Positions 34,045 to 42,958 of a stretch of 64,000 nt of DNA are shown here, piece by piece. A program made the translations under genes and the position numbers. The stretch comes from Planctomycetota bacterium (lineage in GTDB: Bacteria; Planctomycetota; UBA1135; UBA2386). Numbering within the stretch: the stretch's first letter is position 1; the number at the start of each line of letters is the position of its first letter. The notes below the pieces were generated by a model. It ran no database searches, was not told where the DNA came from, and saw nothing but the letters and a program-made list of their open reading frames with translations. Location of the stretch: contig JACKIC010000011.1 in assembly GCA_020638655.1 (NCBI GenBank), forward strand, positions 67,534 through 131,533, written 5' to 3'.

Positions 34045-36732
34045 ATGGCTCATTCTGCGGCACATCCGGCTCCGGCGCATCCGGCTCCCTTCGTGACTCG
34101 TTCGGGCAAAGCAGCAGGTTTCGCACTACTCCTTTCCTTGTCGGGTCTTGCGGGGCTGACCGTTCTGGCCGGCTGCGGCAGCAGCGGCAGCAGCACTGGC
34201 GGGGCGACGATCGGTGGTGTGATGGCGCTGTCCCAGTGCAGCCTCGGTTGCAGTTCGACCGGGTGTCTGCGCACCGACATCGCGACCAACGAGATCATCA
34301 TCCTGCAGTTCACGGACAACGTCGACCCGTCGACGGTGAACAGCTCGAGCATCCAGTTCCGCACGGCGTCGGGTCAGCAGCCTGTCGGCGAGTTCTTCGT
34401 CAACGGCAACCAGGTCGAGTTCCTGCCGACGGTGCTGATCTCGGGTCAGCAGACCTTCTACGGCTTCTCCCCCGGCGAGACCTACACGATGACGATCGTC
34501 GGCGGCGAGAACCAGAACGCCGTCGTGCGCAGCACCTCGGGCAAGGCGTTCGCGCAGCAGCTGTCCTGCACGCTGGTCTCGAACCAGGGCATCATCGACC
34601 ACAACGGGGTGCCGCCGCGCGCGTCGTTGCTGCAGCCAAACGCCGGCCAGTTGCTCAATGCGCCGCGCGACACGCTGATCCGCCTCGAGTTCAACGAGAT
34701 CATCGACTCGACGCCGTTCACTGCGGGCAACAGCCCCGTGATCTTCACCGTGCGCCGCACGCGCGAGGCGCAGGGCGGCGGTCGTGAGTGCGACGTCGGC
34801 TCGCAGCCGCTGACGCTCGCGGGCAGCCAGCGCCTGGACTACCAGCTCGACACCTCCATCCTGACCTTCACGCCGGCGGCGGAGCTGCCGCCGAACGTCT
34901 GCATCGAGGTCAACGTCACCAATGGCGTCGTCGACCTGTCGGGCAAGCCCGCGCAGCCGCAGACGTTCCAGTTCCTCACCGAGGAAGTGCCGCTGATCGA
35001 GATCCCGCTGACCGAGGAGTTCAACAACGACGTGTTCCGCGACCCCGACGCCTCGGCGTCGACCTGGGCGGGCGGTGTGGCGACCTTCGCCAAGATCGGC
35101 GGCGACGGCCGGCACGGCACGTTCTTCGTCGAACTCGGCCAGGACCTCGGCGTCGTCTTCGGCAAGCGCACCTACCAGATCAACACCGACAACACGGTGA
35201 TCCCCGCGGAACAGTCCGTGACGGGCAGCCCCGTGGCGGTGACCGACGGTCGCTTCTACTTCGACACGATGGTCGTGCCCAGCGACGTGCGCATCACCTT
35301 CAGCGGCAACAACCCGCCGGTGTTCACGGTCGTCGGCCGGCTGCAGATCGACGGCGAACTCAACGTCGCCGGTCAGTCGCTGACGACCCTGCCGACCAAC
35401 GTGGTCGCGGTCGGCCAGCTCGGCGGCCTCGGCGGCGTGTTCGGCGGTCGCGGCGGCCAGGGCGGTGACAAGTGCCTGGGCGTCGGCTCCAACCCGAACT
35501 TCAACGGTCGCAACGGCCAGTCGGCGCGGGTGCGCGGCGGTCACGCCTATGCGACCTCGGCCAACAACACGGCCGGCAAGGGTTCGCAGCTCTTCCCGAC
35601 CGACGGCCTCAGCACCAGCCTGATCTTCGGCGGCACGGTCGTGGACTACTCGCCCTCTGCCGCCGCCGGTGGCAGCGGCGGTGGTCTGCGCGATGTCGGT
35701 GAAGACGGTCGCGTGGTCACCAACAACCACCCCGATCCGGTGCTCCTGGTGCCGCCGCGTCTCGACGCGATGGGCCCCTCCTCGGTCGGCGGTGCGGCGA
35801 TGCAGCTGTTCCCGTTCCCGCCGGCGACGGGTCTGCAGAAGAGCTCGGACCACTTCATGATCGGCGGCGCCGGCGGCGGCGGTGCCGGCAGCCACGCCTG
35901 CCTGACGATCGCCCTGGCGCGCGTCTGGTCTTCGGGCGGCGCCGGCGGCGGTGGTGGCGGTGCGATCGGCCTGCGCGCCGGCGACTCGCTGACCGTCGCT
36001 TCGACCGGTTCCGTGATCGCCACGGGCGGCAGCGCTGCGAGCATCTCCGGCGTGACCTCGTCGTCCTCGCCGGCTCCCGGCGGCGGCGGTTCGGGCGGTT
36101 CGGTGGTCGTGCAGAGCGGCCGCGACGCCGCGATCTCGGGTCTGATCGACGTGCGCGGCGGCAACGGCGGTGTCTTCAACCGTTCGGCCAACGGCAGCCC
36201 CAACCAGGTGCCGCACAGCGCCGCGGTCGAGATCCGCGGCGGCAACGGCTCGCCCGGCTTCGTGCGCTGCGAGATCCCCGGCTCGCCGACCACGGCGCTA
36301 CTGGCCACGATGCAGCCGGCGGCCGTCGCCAACAACGTCGGCACCCTGACCGAGACGGACGACGCCGTGTCCTTCCGTTCGAAGTTCTATTCGACCGGCC
36401 TGCTGTTCGGCCCCGAGTACGCCCGCTACGAGATCCACGCCACCGTCGACGGTGTGCCGACGGTCTTCAGCGACGACCCGGCGGTCTCGACTGTCGCCGC
36501 CACCCAGGGTGCGCCGCTGCGCGCCCTGTGGCAGGCGGCCAACATCAACCTGCTCACCAACCTGCCGACCGAGACGCGCCCGTGGCGCACCTCGGTGCGC
36601 TCGGTCGGAGGTCAGACCGGCATCGCCTCGGACGGCCTGAACGGCTTCCGCTGGCAGATCATCCAGGACCGCACCATCGCCCAGGTGGTGACGATCGACA
36701 GCGTCTCGGTGTTCTACAAGGTGGCCGAATAG
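34045..36732 (+). CDS. Gly-rich lipoprotein with Ig-like modules (family A, tandem copy 1)
   Basis: An 895-residue protein. ATG 34045 is chosen because it gives a lipoprotein signal (LAGC, lipid Cys44), although the frame is open further upstream. Just after the anchor is a cysteine signature CSLGCSSTGC. SbsA-like Ig modules follow (DNVDPSTVNSSSIQFRTASG; LIRLEFNEIIDSTPF). The shared module DGRFYFDTMVVP and GELNVAG precedes a Gly-rich domain (about residues 445-740) with GGAGGGGGGAIGLRAGDSLTV-type alternation of Gly runs and short strands. The C-terminus ends TIDSVSVFYKVAE, matching relatives. Probably surface-exposed; function unknown. Confidence 0.85.
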   Translation: MAHSAAHPAPAHPAPFVTRSGKAAGFALLLSLSGLAGLTVLAGCGSSGSSTGGATIGGVMALSQCSLGCSSTGCLRTDIATNEIIILQFTDNVDPSTVNSSSIQFRTASGQQPVGEFFVNGNQVEFLPTVLISGQQTFYGFSPGETYTMTIVGGENQNAVVRSTSGKAFAQQLSCTLVSNQGIIDHNGVPPRASLLQPNAGQLLNAPRDTLIRLEFNEIIDSTPFTAGNSPVIFTVRRTREAQGGGRECDVGSQPLTLAGSQRLDYQLDTSILTFTPAAELPPNVCIEVNVTNGVVDLSGKPAQPQTFQFLTEEVPLIEIPLTEEFNNDVFRDPDASASTWAGGVATFAKIGGDGRHGTFFVELGQDLGVVFGKRTYQINTDNTVIPAEQSVTGSPVAVTDGRFYFDTMVVPSDVRITFSGNNPPVFTVVGRLQIDGELNVAGQSLTTLPTNVVAVGQLGGLGGVFGGRGGQGGDKCLGVGSNPNFNGRNGQSARVRGGHAYATSANNTAGKGSQLFPTDGLSTSLIFGGTVVDYSPSAAAGGSGGGLRDVGEDGRVVTNNHPDPVLLVPPRLDAMGPSSVGGAAMQLFPFPPATGLQKSSDHFMIGGAGGGGAGSHACLTIALARVWSSGGAGGGGGGAIGLRAGDSLTVASTGSVIATGGSAASISGVTSSSSPAPGGGGSGGSVVVQSGRDAAISGLIDVRGGNGGVFNRSANGSPNQVPHSAAVEIRGGNGSPGFVRCEIPGSPTTALLATMQPAAVANNVGTLTETDDAVSFRSKFYSTGLLFGPEYARYEIHATVDGVPTVFSDDPAVSTVAATQGAPLRALWQAANINLLTNLPTETRPWRTSVRSVGGQTGIASDGLNGFRWQIIQDRTIAQVVTIDSVSVFYKVAE

Positions 36733-36819
36733 GCACGACCTGACAGCCGACACCGCGCCTTCCGAACTACTGCAGCTACACAAGCATCTCCCCGCGCCCT
36801 TCCAGCAACTTCCGACCGC

Positions 36820-36834
36820 GAGCCCCAGGGGCTC
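36820..36834 (+). promoter_or_regulatory. Inverted repeat just upstream of the 36843 gene
   Basis: GAGCCCC-A-GGGGCTC is a perfect seven-base-arm inverted repeat around a single base, ending eight bases before the ATG at 36843. It overlaps where a ribosome site would lie. No independent Shine-Dalgarno sequence is visible, so it may influence initiation. Confidence 0.4.
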
Positions 36835-36842
36835 CTGATTCC

Positions 36843-39542
36843 ATGCGCAAGACTCTTTCCCTCGGCGTTCTCTCTGGCCTGCTCGTTCTCGGGCTGGCTG
36901 GTTGCTCCGGCAGTGGGTCCGGTTCGGCTGCGTCCGTGAAGGTGCGCTGCGCCGATGGTTCCGCGTTCTGCCTGGTCAGCTGCGACCTCGGCTGCAGCGG
37001 CACCGGCTGTGCCGTCACGGAGATCGCCGAGAACCAGCGCCTGCGCTTCTCCTTCTCCGACGCCATCGACCCATCCTCGGTCAACGCCGCGACGGTGTCG
37101 ATCCGCACGGTGACCGGCGTCGCGCCGGACGGCGACCTGGTGGTCGGCACCAACGAGCTCGCCTTCGTCCCGCGCGTGCGCACGATCAACGGCGTCAGCT
37201 CGTTCGGTTTCCAGCGCAACGAGACCTACATCATCACGATGGCAGCGGGTACGGGCACCTCGCAGGGCGTGCGCAGTGTCTCCGGGGACGCGTTGGGCCG
37301 CGAGTTCTCGTGCACCGTGGTCGCTTCGCGCGGCATCATCGATGCCGACCAGCAGCCGCCGCGCGTCGAGTTGATCTCGCCGGTGGACCTGAACGCCGCG
37401 CCGCTCGATCCGACGATCGTGCTGCGCTTCTCCGAGCTGATCGACACCACGCCGCTGCAAGGCACGCTGACCAACGCCTCGCCGATCCGGCTGGTGTTGC
37501 GCAACGCCAACCCGGGCCCCAACGGCCTGATCTGTGACCGCGACGCGGCCGGCGTCGGCCTCGTGGCCCTGCCGCAGATCGCGACCGAGATCTACAGCGG
37601 CACCCCGGTGACCGTCGTCACGATCCGCCCGACGGTGCAGCTGCCCGGCGAGTCGTGCATCGAGGTCGTGGTGTCGGCGGACCTGCGCGACCTCTCCGGC
37701 CGCCAGGCCGTTCCGGCGACCTTCCAGTTCTTCACCGAGCCCGGCGTCTCGGTGCCGCTGACCTTCAACGAGACCTTCGCCAGCGCCAGCGGCCTGGAAG
37801 TGCGCGTCTCGGGCGGCACCTGGCTCAACGGCGCCCGCCCGGCCCAGCTGGGCTTCGACGGTCGCCACGGCACCTTCGACCCGTCCCTCGGCACCCAGGT
37901 CGGCTCGAACTCGTTCGAGTGGAACACGGACAACTTCGTGATCCCCTCCTCGCACTCGATGACCGGCCTGCAGTACACGATCACGGACGGCAAGTTCTAC
38001 TTCACGGACTTCATCATCCCCGAGGGCACCACGATCCGCTTCACCGGCTCGGTGCCGCCGCAGATCTGGGCCCGCGGTCAGATCGATGTGCGCGGCACCC
38101 TGCTGCTCAACGCCGATCCGATGCCGTTCTGGGTGCCGTCCTCGGGCCTCGCCTCCGGCCAGCGTGTCTCCGACTTCAACGGTCGCGGTGCGACCAGCTC
38201 GCCGGCGCCCTACATCGCCGGCCAGGACGGCGGTGCTGCCGGCCCCGGCGGCGGCCGCGGCGGCAAGGGTGGCAACGAGTGCCAGGGCACCGGCCCGATC
38301 ATCGTCGGCGGCGTCGTGCTGACCAACGGCCAGAACGGCCAGGATCTGCACCTGCCCGCCGGCCACGCCTACGCGGTGCAAGCCATCGACACCGGTGGCC
38401 GCGGCTCGGTGATGCACCCTTCGACCGGTATCGCGGCGCCGAACTCGCCGCTGCTGGGCAGCGTGTATCGCGCCCACTTCGCGCCGGGCGGCACGGGCGG
38501 CGGCTTCTCGCTCGCCGGCGGCGCTTCCTCGGTGACTCCGCTGGGCGCCCTGAGCATCGGCGCTGCGCCGGTGCAGGGTCTGCAGTTCAACCTGTTGCCC
38601 TACCCGCCGGTGCCGTTGCCGTCGCCCAACTACTCGTCGATCGACCACTTCGTGGTGGGCGGCTCGGGCGGTGGTGGCGGTGGCACGCACGCCTTCGGCA
38701 CGATCTACGTCGTCGGTGACGTCTACATCGCCGGTTGCGGTGGCTCCGGTGGCGGCGGCGCCTTGGCGCTGCGCGCCGGCGGCGACCTGACCGTGTCGGG
38801 CTCCGCCTCGCTCGAGGCCAAGGGTGGTGAGGGCGTCCTGATCAACGGCGACGACCGCAACACCCCGGCCGCCGACCAGAACTGGGGCATCAGCTCGCCG
38901 GGCGGCGGCGGCTCGGGCGGCTCGTTCCTGCTGCAGGCGGCCGGCAACCTGGTGATGAACGGTCTCATCGACACGAGCGGTGGTGCGGGCAGCCGCACGG
39001 GCAGCATCTCCAACCCCAGCATCAACGTGGTCTCGCAGGCCGGTGCTGGCTCGCCCGGCTTCTACCGCCTCGAAGCGGGTGGTTCGGTGAACGTCGGCTC
39101 GGGCAGCAACGTGCCGACCTACGTCGCCGGCGTGCACTCCGCGGCGCTGACCGACGGGGATCCCTACTCGGGCCAGACTTCGCTGTGGCGCTCTTCGGGC
39201 CGCATCTTCCCGCCGCAGTGGCTGCGCTACGAGCTCGACGTCGACACCGACGGCAATGGCACGGTCGACATCACCTACACGGACACCGGGGACCCCGGCA
39301 CGCAGAAGGCGAACGACCCGAACGGTCCGCTGATCATCATGTTCCAGGGCGCGGCGCTGCCGCAGTCCGGCAACGAGCCGCTGCCCGGCACGATCGGCCC
39401 GTGGCGCGAGGGCATCGGGACCGGCGGCGGCAGCGGCATCAACCAGGACTCGCCGCTCGGCTTCCGCTTCAACATGACGTTCAACCGCGCCATGTTCCCG
39501 AACTGCGTCGTGCGTGGCCTGCGCGTCTACGCGCGCACCTGA
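36843..39542 (+). CDS. Gly-rich lipoprotein with Ig-like modules (family A, tandem copy 2)
   Basis: An 899-residue paralogue of the previous gene, 110 bases downstream on the same strand. The signal ends LAGC (Cys21). It has the matching signature CDLGCSGTGC and Ig-like phrases (DAIDPSSVNAATVSIRT, IVLRFSELIDTTPL). The shared module DGKFYFTDFIIPEGTTIRF is about 60 residues before the Gly-rich domain (about 460-735), which carries GGSGGGGGGTHAFG and GGSGGGGALALRAGGDL. The C-terminus ends CVVRGLRVYART. The two genes look like a tandem duplication. An exposed, probably structural protein; function unknown. Confidence 0.85.
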   Translation: MRKTLSLGVLSGLLVLGLAGCSGSGSGSAASVKVRCADGSAFCLVSCDLGCSGTGCAVTEIAENQRLRFSFSDAIDPSSVNAATVSIRTVTGVAPDGDLVVGTNELAFVPRVRTINGVSSFGFQRNETYIITMAAGTGTSQGVRSVSGDALGREFSCTVVASRGIIDADQQPPRVELISPVDLNAAPLDPTIVLRFSELIDTTPLQGTLTNASPIRLVLRNANPGPNGLICDRDAAGVGLVALPQIATEIYSGTPVTVVTIRPTVQLPGESCIEVVVSADLRDLSGRQAVPATFQFFTEPGVSVPLTFNETFASASGLEVRVSGGTWLNGARPAQLGFDGRHGTFDPSLGTQVGSNSFEWNTDNFVIPSSHSMTGLQYTITDGKFYFTDFIIPEGTTIRFTGSVPPQIWARGQIDVRGTLLLNADPMPFWVPSSGLASGQRVSDFNGRGATSSPAPYIAGQDGGAAGPGGGRGGKGGNECQGTGPIIVGGVVLTNGQNGQDLHLPAGHAYAVQAIDTGGRGSVMHPSTGIAAPNSPLLGSVYRAHFAPGGTGGGFSLAGGASSVTPLGALSIGAAPVQGLQFNLLPYPPVPLPSPNYSSIDHFVVGGSGGGGGGTHAFGTIYVVGDVYIAGCGGSGGGGALALRAGGDLTVSGSASLEAKGGEGVLINGDDRNTPAADQNWGISSPGGGGSGGSFLLQAAGNLVMNGLIDTSGGAGSRTGSISNPSINVVSQAGAGSPGFYRLEAGGSVNVGSGSNVPTYVAGVHSAALTDGDPYSGQTSLWRSSGRIFPPQWLRYELDVDTDGNGTVDITYTDTGDPGTQKANDPNGPLIIMFQGAALPQSGNEPLPGTIGPWREGIGTGGGSGINQDSPLGFRFNMTFNRAMFPNCVVRGLRVYART

Positions 39543-39564
39543 TCGGAGGCGTACGGACGCTGGC

Positions 39565-40737
39565 GTGAGCGGCGGCTCGCTCGCCGCGCGGCGCATCTGG
39601 ATCGATCCGCAGCGGTCGATCCAGAACGCCGAGGTCGTCTGGGACGGCTCGGGGCGCATCGTGGCGCTGCGGCGCACCCGCGGCCGGGTGCGGGACGTGG
39701 TCCTCGTGCCTGGGCTCGTCGACGCGCACGCCCATCTGCAGCTCGAGCCGTTGCCCGCAACCGCGCCGCGCGACTTCCTGCCCTGGGTCGGCGCCGTGAT
39801 GAAGCAGCGCGCCGCGACGGCACCGGCTGGCATGCGCGCTGCGGCGAGGGCGCACGTGAAGGCACTGCAGCGCGATGGGGTCACGGCCTTCGGCGAGATC
39901 GACTCGACCGGTCTGAGCCCCGCCGTGTTGCGCGCGGCCGGCGCGGCCGGGCGCTGTTATCAGGAACTCACCGGCTTTCACCTGACCGGCGCCGCCGCGC
40001 GCCAGCTGGTGCAGAATCGCCGGGTGGTGGGCGACGGCCGGCTCGCCGCCGGGCTCTCTCCGCACGCGCCCTACTCGGTCTCCGGCGACCTGATGCGGGC
40101 CGCGGCGCGCCGTTGTCGCCACCTGTCGATCCACTGCGCCGAGGTGCCCGAGGAGCAGCAGTTCCTGCGCACGGGCGAGGGACCCTTCGCCGAACTGCTG
40201 GCCGCGCTCGGTCGCCTGCCGGCCGGGTTCCGGGCGCCGGGGGTCGGTGCGGTGCGCCACCTGCAACGGCTCGGCGTGCTGCGCCCGGGGACCCACCTGG
40301 TGCACTGCCAGGAACTCGAGCGCGGCGACGTGGCGCGGATCCGGGACGCGGGGGCCGCCATCGTCGTCTGCCCCGGCACGATCGAGTGGTTCGGCCGCGA
40401 GGTGCCGCCGGTGGCGCGCTGGCTGGCGGCGGGGGTGCCGGTGGCGATCGGCACCGATTCCCGCGCCAGCAACGCGCGCTGGTCCCTGCGCGGCGAGCTG
40501 GCCCTGCTGGGGCGCATGTGTCCGGCGCTCTCCGACCGGCAGCTGCTGACGATCGCGACCAGTCACGGCGCGCAGGCCCTGGGACGGCCCGGCCTGGGGC
40601 GTCTGCGGCGCGGCGGGCGCGCCGACTTGCTGGCCCTGCCGGCCCACGACGGCGACGACGACGCGCTGCTGGGCGCCTTCGTGCGCGGCGAGCTGGCGCC
40701 CGCGCTGGTGTTGTCCGCGGGGCGCCGGATTCGTTGA
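39565..40737 (+). CDS. Amidohydrolase (cytosine deaminase/aminodeoxyfutalosine deaminase-like)
   Basis: A 390-residue protein using GTG 39565; an upstream GTG at 39514 would overlap the previous gene. It has the metal-dependent amidohydrolase pattern: VDAHAHLQ, LSPHAPYSVS, IHCAEVPEE, LVHCQEL and GTDSRASN, giving the usual His, His, Glu and Asp metal ligands. The motif set is closest to the ATZ/TRZ and aminodeoxyfutalosine deaminase branch, which would link it to menaquinone synthesis, but the exact substrate is not decided by sequence alone. It starts a co-directional run reaching 47834. Confidence 0.82.
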   Translation: MSGGSLAARRIWIDPQRSIQNAEVVWDGSGRIVALRRTRGRVRDVVLVPGLVDAHAHLQLEPLPATAPRDFLPWVGAVMKQRAATAPAGMRAAARAHVKALQRDGVTAFGEIDSTGLSPAVLRAAGAAGRCYQELTGFHLTGAAARQLVQNRRVVGDGRLAAGLSPHAPYSVSGDLMRAAARRCRHLSIHCAEVPEEQQFLRTGEGPFAELLAALGRLPAGFRAPGVGAVRHLQRLGVLRPGTHLVHCQELERGDVARIRDAGAAIVVCPGTIEWFGREVPPVARWLAAGVPVAIGTDSRASNARWSLRGELALLGRMCPALSDRQLLTIATSHGAQALGRPGLGRLRRGGRADLLALPAHDGDDDALLGAFVRGELAPALVLSAGRRIR

Positions 40738-40756
40738 GCCGGGCCGGTCGGTTGCC

Positions 40757-40762
40757 TAGAGT
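40757..40762 (+). promoter_or_regulatory. Possible -10 element (TAGAGT)
   Basis: TAGAGT lies in the 119-base gap between the amidohydrolase and DHH genes, where little else explains it. It is consistent with other TAnnnT elements in the window. No -35 was confirmed. Confidence 0.2.
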
Positions 40763-40856
40763 CGTGTCGAGTATCAGCCAGGTGGCGGTCCCTGCGACCG
40801 GTGCCCGCGTGGTCGCCGCCGCGGCCGCATCCAACGACTCGGCCAGGACGCCGCCT

Positions 40857-41834
40857 TTGACGACCATCCTCGACCTCTTCGATCGACACCGCAGCTTCCT
40901 GCTGACCGGTCACGAGAACCCCGACGGGGACTGCCTGGGCGCCGAGACGGCGCTGTTCCACCTGCTGAAGGCGCTCGGCAAGCAAGCCCACATCGTCAAT
41001 CCCGACCCGATCGGCAGGTCGTTCGACTTCCTGCAGCGGCACACCCCGTTCGCGTCGGCCCGCGCCGAGACGCCGCTGCCCGAGTTCGACTGCGCGATCC
41101 TGCTCGACTGCTGTCAGCTGTCGCGCGTCGGCCACCTGGGCCAACGCCTGCAGCAGAGCGGGGTGCCGATCGGGGTGATCGACCACCACGTCGGCAGCGA
41201 GAACGGCGACGGCTCGGTCTGCTACGTCGACGCGACCGCGGCGGCGACCGGCGCCCTGGTGCGCCGCCTGTTCCGGCAGCTCGACGTGCCGCTCACGCCG
41301 CCGGCGGCCGAGGGCGTGTTCTTGTCCCTGATCGCCGACACGGGCTGGTTCCGCTACTCGAACGCCGACGCCGAGGTCTTCGCCATGGCCAGCGAGTTGG
41401 TCGCGGCCGGCGTCGACGTCAGCCTGATCTACGACAGCCTCTTCCGTCGCCGGCACCCGCAGTCGACGGCGCTGCTCTGCGAAGCGCTGGCCACCCACCG
41501 GCTGCTGCTGGGGGGGCGCCTCGCACTCGCGGTGCTCGACCGGTCCTTGATGGACCGCGCCTCGCACATCGACTTCGACCCCGACGAGATCCTCGAGCCG
41601 CTGCGCAGCACCGAGGGTGTCGAGGTCGTGGCGCTGTGCAAGGAGCGCTTCGACGGCACCGTCAAGGTCAGCCTGCGCGCGCGGCGCGACGTGGATGTGC
41701 AGGCGATCGCCGGCGTCTGGGGCGGCGGTGGCCACAAGAAGGCGGCCGGGGCCACGATGAAGATGAGCCTCGCCGCCGCGGCCGCCGCGGTCGAGGCCGA
41801 AGTCCAGCGCGCCCTCGAGGCCGCCGGGGGCTGA
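40857..41834 (+). CDS. nrnA: DHH/DHHA1 phosphoesterase (NrnA-like oligoribonuclease/pAp phosphatase)
   Basis: A 325-residue enzyme that degrades short oligonucleotides and dephosphorylates pAp in the cytoplasm. The start is uncertain because no ATG exists. TTG 40857 gives the family's usual N-terminus just before TGHENPDGDCLGAE; GTG at 40764, 40782 or 40809 is possible. Motifs are GHENPDGD, CAILLDCC, IDHHVG and DTGWFRYSN in the DHH domain, and GGGGHKKAAGA in the DHHA1 domain, so both metal and substrate sites look intact. The following phosphoesterase is only two bases downstream. Confidence 0.88.
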   Translation: MTTILDLFDRHRSFLLTGHENPDGDCLGAETALFHLLKALGKQAHIVNPDPIGRSFDFLQRHTPFASARAETPLPEFDCAILLDCCQLSRVGHLGQRLQQSGVPIGVIDHHVGSENGDGSVCYVDATAAATGALVRRLFRQLDVPLTPPAAEGVFLSLIADTGWFRYSNADAEVFAMASELVAAGVDVSLIYDSLFRRRHPQSTALLCEALATHRLLLGGRLALAVLDRSLMDRASHIDFDPDEILEPLRSTEGVEVVALCKERFDGTVKVSLRARRDVDVQAIAGVWGGGGHKKAAGATMKMSLAAAAAAVEAEVQRALEAAGG

Positions 41835-41836
41835 CG

Positions 41837-42586
41837 ATGGCGGCGTTCGCGCTGATCTCCGACCTGCACGCCAACCTCGAGGCCGTCGAGGCGGTGCTGG
41901 CGCGCATCGATCAGCTCGGGGTGCGCGAGATCGCCTGTCTGGGTGACGTCGTCGGCTACGGGGCCGATCCGCTGCCGGTGGCCAGGCTGGTGCTGCAGCG
42001 CTGCAGCTGGTGCATCCAGGGCAACCACGACTGGGGGTTGTTCCACGAGCTCGACGACTTCAACCCGCTCGCCCGCGAGGCCCTGCTCTACAGCCGCCAC
42101 ATGCTGCAGCCGGGGTTTCTGCGCTTCGGGCGCCGCGCCGTCTGGGACTTCCTGCGGCGGCTGCCGCAGCGCATGGAGGCGCACGGCTTCCTGTTCTGCC
42201 ACGGCTCGCCGCGCGACCCGGTCATGGAGTACGTGCTCAAGAGCGACGGCTTCCTCGAGCCCGAGAAGATGCAGCAGATCTTCGCGCTCGTCGATCGCCC
42301 GTGTTTCGTCGGCCACACGCACTGGCCGGGGCTGCACCGGCCCGACTACCGCTTCCATCAGGCCACCGACGACAACCACCGGTTCCGGCTCGAGGGTCCG
42401 TGCATCGTCAATGTCGGCAGCGTCGGTCAGCCGCGCGACGGCGATCCGCGCGCTTCGTTCGCGGTCGTCGACGGCGACACCGTCGAGATCCATCGGGTGC
42501 CCTACGATTTCCGCCGCACCCAGGCCAAGATCCTCGCGGCGGGGCTGCACCCGGCGTTGGCCGAACGCCTGGCCCGCGGCAAGTGA
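41837..42586 (+). CDS. Metallophosphoesterase
   Basis: A 249-residue calcineurin-like phosphoesterase with a complete dinuclear metal site: SDLHANLEA, GDVVGYGAD, GNHDWG, CHGSPRD and VGHTHWPG. The family includes diadenosine tetraphosphate and cyclic nucleotide phosphodiesterases, so the substrate is not predictable. It starts at ATG 41837, two bases after the nrnA-like stop, and is followed by cutA, suggesting one transcript. Confidence 0.88.
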   Translation: MAAFALISDLHANLEAVEAVLARIDQLGVREIACLGDVVGYGADPLPVARLVLQRCSWCIQGNHDWGLFHELDDFNPLAREALLYSRHMLQPGFLRFGRRAVWDFLRRLPQRMEAHGFLFCHGSPRDPVMEYVLKSDGFLEPEKMQQIFALVDRPCFVGHTHWPGLHRPDYRFHQATDDNHRFRLEGPCIVNVGSVGQPRDGDPRASFAVVDGDTVEIHRVPYDFRRTQAKILAAGLHPALAERLARGK

Positions 42587-42601
42587 CAGCGGAGGTGGCT
42601 C

Positions 42602-42958
42602 ATGACCAGTGACATCGTCGTGGTTCTGTGCACGGCGCCGGCGGCGGCGATCGCGCCCAAGCTCGGCGCGCACGACCTCGCGCGCGCGCTCGTGACCGAG
42701 GGGCTCTGCGCCTGCGTCAATGTCCTGCCCGGGGTCGAGTCCTACTACCGCTGGCAGGGCGCGGTCGAGCACGGCAGCGAACTGCTGCTCGTGGCGAAGA
42801 CCACGCTGCCCTACGTCGAGGCGATGCAGGCGCGGTTGTTGGCGCTGCACCCATACGAGGTGCCCGAGATCCTCGAACTGCCGGTCGCCGGTGGCGCCCA
42901 CGCCTACCTCGACTGGCTGCGCGCGTCGGTCGGCGGGGCTTCGGCGGCGGACGCATGA
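42602..42958 (+). CDS. cutA: CutA divalent cation tolerance protein
   Basis: A 118-residue trimeric CutA1-type protein, with CACVNVLPGVESYYRW, VAKTTLPYVEAMQARL, and HPYEVPEILELPV. The start ATG 42602 follows GGAGGT at 42590-42595. The family binds metals and is linked to copper tolerance, but its biochemical role is unclear. Its stop overlaps the start of the transporter gene. Confidence 0.94.
   Translation: MTSDIVVVLCTAPAAAIAPKLGAHDLARALVTEGLCACVNVLPGVESYYRWQGAVEHGSELLLVAKTTLPYVEAMQARLLALHPYEVPEILELPVAGGAHAYLDWLRASVGGASAADA

Noticed and set aside
33725..34096. A 123-residue open frame inside the large intergenic region
   Set aside because: It overlaps the lipoprotein start in another frame, has no ribosome site, and its composition does not resemble the other proteins of the window.
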